Notes: a model not told the origin generated them from the letters alone. Positions 49,880 to 58,008 are shown, counted from the stretch's first letter. The stretch is 64,000 nt of DNA from Desulfobacter hydrogenophilus (GCF_004319545.1 NZ_CP036313.1:4838501-4902500), one strand, 5' to 3'. Numbers and translations are program-made.

Positions 49880-50117
49880 AAATAAAAACAAGGGGTTAGC
49901 CAAACTGGTTAACTCCTTTGTTGTTTGAGCATTAAAAAAAGTAAGCATGTTGTAAGCAGTAATTTTTTTTTGTTTCTTCTGCATCATGCACCCCATTTAC
50001 CTGTGGGCTTGATCAACCGGACCAAGCCGTCCATAGCTTCAAATCCATAATCAAACATAGCCTGTGCAATTGAATCTCGCTGCCCCCTGTCATGTCAACC
50101 ATCTTATCCAGATATTC
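49880..50117. other. Island border after tRNA-Leu
   Basis: About 240 bases with no intact gene. The minus strand reads GQRDSIAQAMFDYGFEAMDG then LVRLIKPTGKWGA before a stop (about 50000-50095), which looks like a decayed gene tail. No copy of the tRNA 3' end that could serve as an attachment site was found by eye in the window. Confidence 0.35.
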
Positions 50118-50270
50118 TCACTGCACTGGCGCCAACTTCACCACCAACGTATCTACCGGCGCATGCTCTCCAAGCCGCTTGCAAAGGACACGTTCAACAG
50201 CCTCCTGAACAGCTTGGGATCGTTCAGCGTCAAGCTCGATGTCTCCATAATTCGTTTGGATACACTGCAT
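50118..50270 (-). CDS. Small hypothetical protein (50 aa)
   Basis: ATG at 50270, TGA at 50118-50120. Product MQCIQTNYGDIELDAERSQA continuing VQEAVERVLCKRLGEHAPVD has protein-like composition and helical amphipathicity. It ends next to the decayed frame at 50000-50095, so both may be parts of one broken gene. Confidence 0.3.
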   Translation of the reverse strand: MQCIQTNYGDIELDAERSQAVQEAVERVLCKRLGEHAPVDTLVVKLAPVQ

Positions 50271-50391
50271 TGAAGATGTCTATTTTGCATGAGGTTTGCA
50301 GGCGCTTAACGCTGCTTTTCCGGTAACGTGGCTTATGTGCGGATAGCAACAGGGGGGATGTATTTTCGATTTCGGCGGGCCGTCATAAAAC

Positions 50392-50613
50392 TTAATAGAA
50401 GCTTAAATCCACACCAATGACACGCTCAAGGCATTGCATCAAAGTTGGGTACTTCAATTTACTAAAATCATACCCCGGTTGGATTAATTCGGCGGGCCAG
50501 ACGTATCCCATAAATTCGACCCTACCTATTGGCATGCGTTTAACAAAGCGGTTGATTCTACTCTGCAACTGATGAACGTCAATTATAATTCCCGCCCGCA
50601 TTGAATCGCACAA
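50392..50613 (-). CDS. Hypothetical protein or fragment (73 aa)
   Basis: The frame from 50613 (or MRAGIIIDVHQLQSR at about 50601) encodes RINRFVKRMPIGRVEFMGYV and WPAELIQPGYDFSKLKYPTL, ending VIGVDLSFY. The sequence looks like a conserved protein but I do not recognise it. It lies just outside the left end of the IS at 50635. Confidence 0.35.
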   Translation of the reverse strand: MCDSMRAGIIIDVHQLQSRINRFVKRMPIGRVEFMGYVWPAELIQPGYDFSKLKYPTLMQCLERVIGVDLSFY

Positions 50614-50691
50614 AATGTAACCGCACTGTATCTATTGCCTCACGAATAATGTTACCCAAAACAGATTATAAAAATATGTGGAGGGTAGATT

Positions 50692-52320
50692 GTGAGGTCA
50701 CTAATGAGTTTTCAAGCAAAAAGAGAATTGTTGGCAAATGTTGCTCCCCGATATAGGGAAGAAAATAAGAAGCACAAATCAGTTATTTTGAACGAATTCA
50801 TTTTAGCAACTGGATACTCGCGTAAATATGCAATCCGGTTACTGTCTTTAAAAGAGTTACCGGTTGTGAGAAGAATTAAAAAGCCACGGCCAAGAATTTA
50901 TAACAGTGACGTTCAAGAAGCATTGAAAATTGCCTGGGCGGCTTCAAACTATATCGCCTCAAAAAGGCTTGCCCCGTTTTTGAAGGATCTGGTGCCGACT
51001 TTGGAACGTTACGGACACCTTGAACTTAACGACGAAACCCGTTCTCAACTTATTTCAATAAGCCCCGCAACGATTGACCGAATTTTAAAACCAATAAGAA
51101 ACAATGGCCTGAATATGAGTACAACCAAACCCGGAAAACTTCTTAAACATCAGATTCCGATAAGAACATTTACTGATTGGGAGGAAGATGAGCCTGGTTT
51201 TTTTGAGGCTGACCTGGTAGCACATTGTGGCTGGAGCATGGAAGGAGAATTTCTTTATACATTGGTTTTGACAGATATCGCCACAGGTTGGGTCGAGTGT
51301 ATTGCTCTACCATACCGCAGTGGTTCTGCTGTTATTCATGCTTTGGATAAAGCCCAGGAATTGATACCTTTTCCAATATTAGGGATTGATACTGATAACG
51401 GAACTGAGTTCATCAATACTGAATTGATCCGTTATTGCGAAAAAGAAAAGATAACTTTTACCAGGGGAAGAGCATATAAGAAAAACGATCAGTGTTATGT
51501 TGAGCAGAAAAACGGAATAGTTGTAAGGCAGATAGTCGGGTACGATCGTTTTGAAGGTCACCATGCTTATATGCAACTCTCTGAGTTATATCGGGCAGTA
51601 CGCCTTTATGTGAATTTCTTCCAACCTTCAATGAAGCTGAAAAAAAAATGGCGAGATAACAGCAAAATAAAGAAAACATATGATGCTGCACAAACCCCAT
51701 TTCAAAGGTTGAAACAAGCCGTCCAGATCCAAAAGGAAACAAATGAAAAGCTGGAATTGGTAAACTATTCTTTGGATCCGGTTCTTCTGTTAAAGCAAAT
51801 TCAGTTTTTACAGGATGCGCTGTGGAAACATGTAACTTTGGCGAAACAACCTTCCTCCGGTAAAAATGAAGATAGGCAGCCTCTATACGGTTTTAAATTA
51901 CCATTAACTACGGAAGAGCCTACTGAAAAAAACAATGACAATTTGATTTTAGAACCTGGCATTATAAAAAGGAGGCAGTATAGGAAAACGGAAAAACCGC
52001 GTGCCAAGCACTGGTGGCGAACCAGGAAGGATCCTTTTGAAGATGCTTGGGATGAGGTCTGTTCATGGTTGGAGAATGATCCTGAAAAGACCGCCAAATC
52101 AATGCTTTCAAAACTTCAGGAAAAATATCCAGGACAATACACAAAGGGGCAGCTGAGGACTTTACAGCGGCGGGTCAAAGCCTGGAGGGAAAAAGCCATT
52201 ATTACATATGATGATAATCTTTTAAAACGTAATCCTTTGGCTGAAGATACCAGAATCGGGGACCTCAAAGCTATAACAGTGGATACCCAAAAAATGGAAA
52301 AGGGAAAGCTTACTGTATAA
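50692..52320 (+). CDS. rve-type (DDE integrase-fold) transposase
   Basis: A 542-residue transposase. N-terminal helix-turn-helix region (NEFILATGYSRKYAIRLLSL), then an integrase-core (rve) domain with FFEADLVAHCGWSMEG (first Asp), ILGIDTDNGTEFINTELI (second Asp) and KKNDQCYVEQKNGIVVRQIV (Glu). The last 200 residues are basic with a RAKHWWRTRKDPFEDAW block and a coiled C-terminus (QEKYPGQYTKGQLRTLQRRV). It is intact. Resembles transposases of unclassified (ISNCY-like) bacterial elements; the family name is not certain. Confidence 0.85.
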   Translation: MRSLMSFQAKRELLANVAPRYREENKKHKSVILNEFILATGYSRKYAIRLLSLKELPVVRRIKKPRPRIYNSDVQEALKIAWAASNYIASKRLAPFLKDLVPTLERYGHLELNDETRSQLISISPATIDRILKPIRNNGLNMSTTKPGKLLKHQIPIRTFTDWEEDEPGFFEADLVAHCGWSMEGEFLYTLVLTDIATGWVECIALPYRSGSAVIHALDKAQELIPFPILGIDTDNGTEFINTELIRYCEKEKITFTRGRAYKKNDQCYVEQKNGIVVRQIVGYDRFEGHHAYMQLSELYRAVRLYVNFFQPSMKLKKKWRDNSKIKKTYDAAQTPFQRLKQAVQIQKETNEKLELVNYSLDPVLLLKQIQFLQDALWKHVTLAKQPSSGKNEDRQPLYGFKLPLTTEEPTEKNNDNLILEPGIIKRRQYRKTEKPRAKHWWRTRKDPFEDAWDEVCSWLENDPEKTAKSMLSKLQEKYPGQYTKGQLRTLQRRVKAWREKAIITYDDNLLKRNPLAEDTRIGDLKAITVDTQKMEKGKLTV

Positions 52321-52595
52321 TAACGGTACGTTTGGAACTATATAAACAATGTCAGTGCTATGGTGCTAAAATAATGAAAAAAAAAGATGATGATATTCAT
52401 CCTGTACCATCAGAAAGCATCATCGTAACACATGACAGGGCCGGCTTAGTGGAAAATCCCCTTTAATATCAAAGGGATGATAAACTGTCATTTTTTATGC
52501 AAAAATCACCTATTTTTTTTGTAAAGCGTATTACAGTTATCTAAAGCGCTGAATTGGCGACACTCTTGAAGCATTTATATTAAAAAGGAGAGGAT
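52321..52595. other. Non-coding cargo segment
   Basis: No gene. Contains GATGATGATATTCATCC... facing GCATCATCG (52386-52430) and a CCCCTTTAATATCAAAGGG hairpin (52458-52476), possibly a terminator for the transposase. Confidence 0.35.
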
Positions 52596-52775
52596 ATGCG
52601 TGGCGGATATAGAGGAAAACTAAAACCGAAGTTGCCGGCACATCTAAAGCGAGTTCGCGTGAACGCTCGAATTCAGCAGTAGATGCTTGATGAGCTCAAA
52701 AGAAGAGGTGAGGTTGGGATAGTTTTGGAATCTATATTGATTGAAGCCGGTTTTAAGTATCAACCAGAAAAATGA
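52596..52775 (+). pseudogene. Small DNA-binding-like protein with an in-frame amber stop
   Basis: ATG at 52596 after AAAGGAGAGG. The frame reads MRGGYRGKLKPKLPAHLKRV, RVNARIQQ, TAG, MLDELKRRGEVGIVLESILI, EAGFKYQPEK and TGA. The sense is that of a ribbon-helix-helix-like protein whose Trp codon (TGG) has become TAG: the residue after IQQ/IPQ in such R-x-N-x-R-I-P-x-W proteins is Trp. Length 59 residues if read through. Confidence 0.5.
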
Positions 52776-52817
52776 AGAAAGACTGATACCCTTGGCAGCC
52801 CTACGGAATATTTGTTT

Positions 52818-52905
52818 CGCACTATGGTGCGACCCCTTCAGGGGGACCCTACCGGGGGTTTCAGATTTAGAATCTGAAAGCAACTGGACTCCGCTGCGCT
52901 CCGGA
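52818..52905. repeat. Cluster of short hairpins
   Basis: CGCAC-TATG-GTGCG (52818-52831), ACCCCTTCAGGGGG (52832-52845) and TTCAGATT-TAG-AATCTGAA (52860-52878) follow each other within 65 bases, and the same area continues GGACTCCGCTGCGCTCCGG. It could be a structured RNA or a recombination site; no ORF crosses it convincingly. Confidence 0.4.
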
Positions 52906-52967
52906 TTAGGCCCAGGTCAAAACAGAAAGGCTTGGTTTAATATGCTTTTTACCTTCAAATACCAGCC

Positions 52968-53159
52968 CCTTTTTTAAGGGAGCACTACACGAGTCAATGT
53001 TTTTTTCGGTTTCCAAAAATCTTTTTCCCTTGGCCGCTTACAAATGCCATGGTTTAACCAAAATCATACTTCACCGAAAAAAGCCCTGGAAGGAAAAAAA
53101 GATTTTCGGACCCTCCGAAAAAAACATTGACTCGCTCCGCTTATCCCTTTTTAGGGGCG
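52968..53159. repeat. Long imperfect inverted repeat
   Basis: A 20-bp perfect core (CGAGTCAATGTTTTTTTCGG at 52990-53009, reverse complement at 53115-53134) extends both ways with mismatches, outward to AGCCCCTTTTTTAAGGGA (52964-) against TCCCTTTTTAGGGGCG (53144-53159) and inward to CCAAAAATCTTTTT against AAAAAGATTTTCGG. Arms are about 60-70 bases around a 60-90 base centre. Confidence 0.65.
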
Positions 53160-53576
53160 TGGGATTTGAAGGAAAAAAGCTGCTGAAACACGAGATAGCG
53201 GGATAGAAATCAAAATAGCAAGGGTAATCTGGCAAGAAAGAAGGTCGTTATCATCAAATTTGACAAAGGATTATAGAAAAATGTAACTTAAAAAAAGTCA
53301 AAATCGGTCTTGACATTGGGTCCACTTCATATCAACCTGAAAATACAAAAAGGCAACGTAATAAAAAAGTTTGATTTTAATACAGAAGTCAGTATGTTAA
53401 AAATTGAATAATAACCCAGAAATAATACCCTCTTGTCGGTAACATTATTCGTGAGGCAACAAATCAGGTATGGTATGATTTATTCATGAGGCAATACGAG
53501 GGGAAAAAATAATTGTCGTTGATCACTGCAACATAAATTCATCTCCTGCAATGATCCTGATTGCTTTAAATTAAAC

Positions 53577-54180
53577 CTCTGGCTATGCCAGAGCGACTCT
53601 AAAAGTCCGACAATTCCAGCGTGATTAAAAAAAGTGATATAGCTTCATCCTCAGGAACGTCCCTAAGGGGGGAGAGGAAGAAGCTATGAAAAATTGGCAA
53701 ACATTATAACGCGTTAAATTGGACTGTAAGTATCACATAGTTTTTGTGACCAAATATAGACATAAAACCATATATGGGAATATACGAAGAGGGATTGGGC
53801 CTATTATCAGGTAATTATGCGATCAAAAAGCACTTGAGTTACATGAAGGGCACGCAATGCCTGATCATGTCCATCTTTGTTTTGAGTGTCCCTCCCAAAT
53901 TTAGTGTTTCCAACACGATAGGCTTTATCAAGGGCAAAAGTGCAATACGGATACATAGAGAGAGCTGCTTCATACCAAGCGGATGACAGGTTTAAGCTTT
54001 TGGGCAAAAGGTTACTGTGTCGATACCGTAGGACTTGATGAGGAACTTATCAAACGTTATATCCGTGATCAAGATAAAAATAGTTAAGAACATAAAATTT
54101 AACCAATAGCCCCCATCAGGGGCTTTCCTATCACAACGCCCCCTTCGAGGGGGCTTCCTCATACTACCCGCTATGCGGGT
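53577..54180 (+). mobile_element. Remnant IS200/IS605-type element
   Basis: Left hairpin CTCTGGC-TAT-GCCAGAG at 53577-53593, an AGCTTC...GAAGCT structure that buries the ribosome site (53641-53685), a broken tnpA, and at the right end a series of stems: GCCCCC...GGGGC (54109-54124, then TTTCC), GCCCCCTTCGAGGGGGC (54138-54154) and ACCCGCTATGCGGGT (54166-54180). This is the usual plan of IS200-group elements. Confidence 0.65.
53686..54087 (+). pseudogene. IS200-type Y1/HUH transposase (tnpA), several frame breaks
   Basis: ATG at 53686 is followed by TAA at codon 8. Beyond it come LDCKYHIVFVTKYRHKTIYG, a shift, then GHAMPDHVHLCFECPSQI with the HUH motif (HVH), another shift to FSVSNTIGFIKGKSAIRIHR, and a last frame GLSFWAKGYCVDTVGLDEEL ending at 54087. 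All pieces are typical TnpA blocks in the right order; the catalytic Tyr would be in the QD/EELIKRYIRDQD end region. Inactive. Confidence 0.75.
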
Positions 54181-54271
54181 ATAGCAGGTGATTTAAAATC
54201 CCCAGGAAAGGCGGCCAGGAAACCGCCTGTTCGGTCCGGGTAATTAAGCCGGACCTATCCTAGGGAAAGGA

Positions 54272-55282
54272 TTAGGTGGTTTTTGATTTAGATTCACAAA
54301 GTAAATTCATGATCAGTTTTATTATCGTTTCCTTTTGGTTCGGGACTGATTCTGCCACTAGCAACGTTAATGCAGCCAGACCGGTATCATTAATCACTGG
54401 TTGCCCGGCAGTATCCAATAACCGTCCGTTCCGATGTAGGAAGTCCACAAACAAAAAAGCCCCACTTCGTTTATTGCCGTCAATGAACGGATGATTTTTA
54501 ACAACAAAATATAGAAGATGTGCGGCCTTACTTTCAACGGTAGGATAGGCAGGCTCTCCAAATACGGTTTGATCCAGGTTCCCAAATATTCCGGCAATAC
54601 TGTCAGCCCTGGAAGATTTTGCAAAAAAATTTGTTGCCTCTCCCCGAGCGATCAACTGTGTTTTCAATTCTCCCAAAGCGGCTATGGCATCGATCGGGCT
54701 TGGCAGGTTCCCACCTGTATGCCCCTTGGGGTCTTTTAAAAGACCTTCATCATACTGCTGGAGCCAGAGAAATGTTTGAGTATACCGCCCCATGATATCT
54801 ACCAGGCCACGCCCCATATCAGATGCAAGGCCAGGTGTCTGAGCAGCTTTTCTGATCAGGTGCAGTGCCTGTTCAAGTTCAGCAGCATTTTCTTGAAATC
54901 GCTGTCGGTTTATTGTGTATCCTTTTACCAGGTATTCTTTGAGGCGATGAGTAGCCCAGATACGAAACTGGGTGGCAATTTTGCTTTTCACCCGATATCC
55001 TACGGATAAAACCATATCCAGATTGTAGTGATCAAGATTGCGTTTTACCTGTCGCTGCCCTTCATTTTGAACTGTTCGGATTTTCCGAATAGTTGCCTCC
55101 CGATGCAATTCTCCTTCGTCATAAATGTGCTTAACATGCTCGTTTATGGTGGGTGTGGTAACCTGGAACAATCCTGACATTTGCTTTTGAGTCAGCCACA
55201 ATGTATCGCTTTCAAGGCGTACTTGAATTTGGGTCTGGCCATTGTCTGCTTGATAGATTTCAATCTGCCCGGTTTCATTCAT
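54272..55282 (-). CDS. RhuM-family protein with C-terminal Fic/DOC domain
   Basis: A 336-residue cytoplasmic protein. Residues 1-150 match the RhuM (virulence RhuM) domain: RLESDTLWLTQKQMSGLFQV, HVKHIYDEGELHREATIRKI, LDHYNLDMVLSVGYRV and ATQFRIWATHRLKEYLVKGY. Residues about 225-300 form a Fic fold with the complete motif HPFIDGNKRSG from His264 (HPFxxGNKR), so AMP-transfer or a related activity is expected. No inhibitory alpha-helix (S/TxxxE[G/N]) was obvious by eye and no antitoxin gene is adjacent. Probably a conflict or stress toxin within the island. Confidence 0.85.
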   Translation of the reverse strand: MNETGQIEIYQADNGQTQIQVRLESDTLWLTQKQMSGLFQVTTPTINEHVKHIYDEGELHREATIRKIRTVQNEGQRQVKRNLDHYNLDMVLSVGYRVKSKIATQFRIWATHRLKEYLVKGYTINRQRFQENAAELEQALHLIRKAAQTPGLASDMGRGLVDIMGRYTQTFLWLQQYDEGLLKDPKGHTGGNLPSPIDAIAALGELKTQLIARGEATNFFAKSSRADSIAGIFGNLDQTVFGEPAYPTVESKAAHLLYFVVKNHPFIDGNKRSGAFLFVDFLHRNGRLLDTAGQPVINDTGLAALTLLVAESVPNQKETIIKLIMNLLCESKSKTT

Positions 55283-55371
55283 TGTCTAAGCCTTTTTCCT
55301 ATTGGTCATAGGAATGACATTATCAGCGCTTGCAATTATAGCCTGTTCACTCAACTTTCGGAGGAGTAAAT

Positions 55372-56612
55372 TTATACCCCCAATAATTCCTCGGAACCAC
55401 TTGAAAAGCCAAAATACTTAAGAGCTTGACCCATCACCTGATCAAGCAGCTCCTGTACCATACGCCCGCTAAAATCAAACAGTCGCCGAATATTTACCAA
55501 AGCTAAACGCATGATCCGCTCCAAAGAAACCATAAAAGATAGATTGTTCATCTCATCATTACAGGCCCTGAAAAGTTCCCCGAATGACCTTTGATCCACA
55601 CATTGCCGCTGATAAAGGCTGAGCATGTTATATCTGGCAATAACAAGAGATGTATGAGCGATCAGGCCATCGCAGTTCCTAATTTGTATTCCTTTGACCA
55701 ATTTCAGGTGTTACTTGCACATTTTGAAAAAGACTTCGATATCCCAGCGTTTGCCGTACAGACGAATGATTTCTTCATTAGGGAGGGACAGATCTGTCGA
55801 CAGAAGTGCCAGTCAGCCAGGTTTTTTATCACAAGAAACAAAAATAATTTTTGCCTGCTTGCCGTTGGAAAGAGCAACAATCGCTTGGGCTTTGAACTTT
55901 GCTCGTCCTCGTTTTTTCTTCTATTTCCCATAGAGGTCGGACAGCTAAGCTTTTTGCCTTGATATTCATAACACCATTTTGGATGATCTTTCAGCATGCA
56001 TATGACGTGTATGTGTTCGCGCAAATCTGCTATTACTGATGGCATCGAAAACCAACTGTCCATTAAGACGTGCTTAGCCCGGACACCCTTATCAAGGGCT
56101 TTTTCTACCATCGGTACGAGATGGGCCGTGGATTTTGTAACCGCTTCCTGGCGGCGATGATATCCGCAGGTCCTTTTATCAATATCAGGATTGATTTCAT
56201 TGTATCGATTCTTTTCGTCTGCAGATGATAAAAGGGCAAAAGACCACAGCCGGTAGGTCAGGGCATAAAGATGCTCGGACATTTTAGCCAAAAACGGGTT
56301 GTCCGCAGCCTGATGAAATATCTGTTTGTTTTCCATGTCAATGCTGGACAATTTCTTAGGCGCTTTTTCCGACTTCAAAGCACTGCATTCAGTCTCAAGT
56401 TTCTTGAATCGCTGAATTTGGTCTGATGACATCCGGGCAAAGGCCATGGCGCCGATCACTAATTCAAGTTCCAGGCGGAAAAGAACAGTACGCAAAGGGG
56501 TGCGGCTTACGCCGAATTCAGCGGCCAGTTCCTGTTCCTTGAGAATGGTTTCCGGTTCACAATCCAGGTGGATGATCCGGTTTTTTAATGTGTTATAGAT
56601 CTCTTTATTCAT
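55372..56612 (-). pseudogene. GntR regulator fused in frame to a decayed IS4-family transposase
   Basis: The frame from the ATG at 56612 begins as a GntR/FCD regulator: winged helix EQELAAEFGVSRTPLRTVLF, then an FCD-like KQIFHQAADNPFLAKMSEHL. After about residue 130 it becomes an IS4-type DDE transposase (DIDKRTCGYHRRQEAVTKST, VLMDSWFSMPSVIADL). Near residue 220 a one-base shift leaves the transposase frame, which can be followed with TAG at 55921, TGA at 55813 (WLALL in relatives) and TAA at 55711 to RWDIEVFFKMCK (Glu of the YREK region) and on to its end at 55372. So the regulator lost its ligand-binding half and the transposase is dead. Confidence 0.75.
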
Positions 56613-56785
56613 TGGAGCTCTGCTGGATTGGCGACATTGAACTGGAATACGCCTGATAAGGCCGCATTGCCATGACCACCAATCATATTCCGCGTTTCCA
56701 CGTCATGGATGATAATATGGCCATGGTCACCTTCAAAGATGCGACCCTCTTTGAAGGTGTCGTTCTTGGGGGATGATCGCACATA
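56609..56785 (-). pseudogene. C-terminal fragment of an unknown gene upstream of GntR
   Basis: About 58 codons without a start: NDTFKEGRIFEGDHGHIIIH, DVETRNMIGGHGNAALSGVF, QFNVANPAELQ, then TGA overlapping the GntR ATG (ATGA). The overlap shows that the two once formed an operon, with the regulator controlling this gene. I do not recognise the family. Confidence 0.5.
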
Positions 56786-57084
56786 TTATTCTGCCGATAA
56801 CAATAGCCCCCAAGCAGGACAGCCTATAGCGTATTCAAGACCAGGTGTATAGCCTTTGGATCGCAATCATAAATTGTCCAGGCATTGATCTCTTCCCCTT
56901 GCCTAAAGCCATGGTAAGGACCGTAAATTAAATAAGCTGGGCAGAAATAACGCCGAATGTTGGTTCATCTACAAGGCGCATTAAAGGTTGAATAGCAGGC
57001 CTATTGGGCCTTTAATTCAACGAAGGAGATGGGCTAAAAGGCAAGCTATTTCGTTCAAGTTATTTAATCTGCGGTCCTAAAGGA
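56786..57084. repeat. Intergenic region with a second copy of the 44-kb element interior
   Basis: No gene in about 300 bases. CAAGGCGCATTA at 56972-56983, an imperfect hairpin GTTGAATAGCAGGCC/GGCCTTTAATTCAAC (56987-57021) and CGAAGGAGATGGGCTAAAAG (57021-57040) parallel CAAGGCGCGTTA...CGCAGAAGACGGCTTAAAAG in the element at 44119-44246. Confidence 0.4.
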
Positions 57085-57453
57085 CTATCGTACAGGCACG
57101 ACCTCAAGCCAGTACCCGTCTGGGTCATTGATAAAATAGATACCCATATCCTTATTTTCATAGCAGATACACCCCATTTTTTCATGCAGGGCATGGGCTG
57201 CATCGAAATTATCTGTTTTGAATGCAATGTGAAACTCTTCATCACCGAGATCGTAAGGCTCTTTTCTGTCTTTAAGCCAGGTCAGTTCCAGTTTATTGGC
57301 AGACTGATTATCCGTCAAAAACACAATAATATAGGAACCGTCTGTGGCCGTTTTTCTTCTCTGCTCCTTAAGACCCAGCGCTTCCTCATAAAATACCATA
57401 CTTTTTTCCAGGTTCAGTACGTTGATATTAAAATGATCAATTGTAAAACCCAT
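57085..57453 (-). CDS. Glyoxalase I-like (VOC family) protein
   Basis: A 122-residue vicinal-oxygen-chelate protein: TIDHFNINVLNLEKSMVFYE, EALGLKEQRRKTATDGSYII, KLELTWLKDRKEPYDLGDEE, FHIAFKTDNFDAAHALHEKM and the final PDGYWLEVVPVR. Metal ligands H7, E-in-LELTW, H-in-FHIAF and E in WLEVV are in place, so lactoylglutathione lyase (or a thiol-variant) activity is likely. First core gene after the island. Confidence 0.88.
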   Translation of the reverse strand: MGFTIDHFNINVLNLEKSMVFYEEALGLKEQRRKTATDGSYIIVFLTDNQSANKLELTWLKDRKEPYDLGDEEFHIAFKTDNFDAAHALHEKMGCICYENKDMGIYFINDPDGYWLEVVPVR

Positions 57454-57787
57454 ATTTATGTTTTGCTCCCAAATTAAAAAAATTAAAACCCCTCGCTGTA
57501 TAGATCTGTCGACCGTGGATCATTTTACAGTGACGAGAAATAGTGTCATAACATCACCATAGGGTGATCTTTGCGTAGGGTCAACAGAAAAAGAACACCT
57601 AATTATCGCAATAATATTAAATTTATTTAACAAAAAAAGTCATAAAAAATCAGGGATTCCCCGATTGATTTGTCCGATATAGTGCTGATATTATGTTTTG
57701 CATCTATGTGAAAGAGGAAAAAACACAAAAAAATAATCAATTTCCTCTACACAAAACCCTTAAAGATTGACACAGGGAGGAAGGCAA
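57454..57787. promoter_or_regulatory. Upstream region of the small protein at 57788
   Basis: No ORF. TTGATTTGTCCGATATAGTGC...GATATTATG near 57668-57695 offers a weak TTGATT/TATTAT promoter. The stretch 57600-57760 is AT-rich. Confidence 0.35.
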
Positions 57788-57973
57788 ATGATTGAAGTAA
57801 CTGAAACCCAGGTACAAAGTGATATCTTTGATTTTCTTAGAATCATCGACGATAAGATCTTAAGACTTAAAGGGGCTGACGAGATCGATTCAGGCTCAAA
57901 CTTCAGCTTGCATGGCATCCATCAGTTAGGTTCCGTTATTAAATCCGAAACGGAAATTAAAGAAAAAGCCTAA
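57788..57973 (+). CDS. Small acidic soluble protein (61 aa)
   Basis: Starts at an ATG at 57788 seven bases after GGGAGG; the in-frame upstream codon at 57767 has no such site. Product MIEVTETQVQSDIFDFLRII, then DDKILRLKGADEIDSGSNFS and GIHQLGSVIKSETEIKEKA. No Cys, no signal, predicted helical N-terminus. Not recognised. It has its own strong terminator, so it is probably expressed as a monocistronic small gene. Confidence 0.6.
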   Translation: MIEVTETQVQSDIFDFLRIIDDKILRLKGADEIDSGSNFSLHGIHQLGSVIKSETEIKEKA

Positions 57974-58008
57974 TTTCCTATTCTCTCTTCTAATAATTTT
58001 TCTTTCTG

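Larger units (their letters stand above)
50635..53459 (+). mobile_element. Insertion element with 22-bp perfect terminal inverted repeats
   Basis: The 22 bases at 50635-50656 (TTGCCTCACGAATAATG plus TTACC) recur as exact reverse complement at 53438-53459. The first 60 bases inside lead to the transposase gene at 50692. A further partial copy of the right repeat (TTTATTCATGAGGCAA) lies outside at 53479-53494. The element holds 1.1 kb of extra DNA after the transposase, with a broken small gene and strong inverted repeats. Confidence 0.7.

Noticed and set aside
52818..52905. Integron attC site
   Set aside because: No conserved R''/R' core sequences and no cassette gene or integron integrase; kept only as a hairpin cluster.
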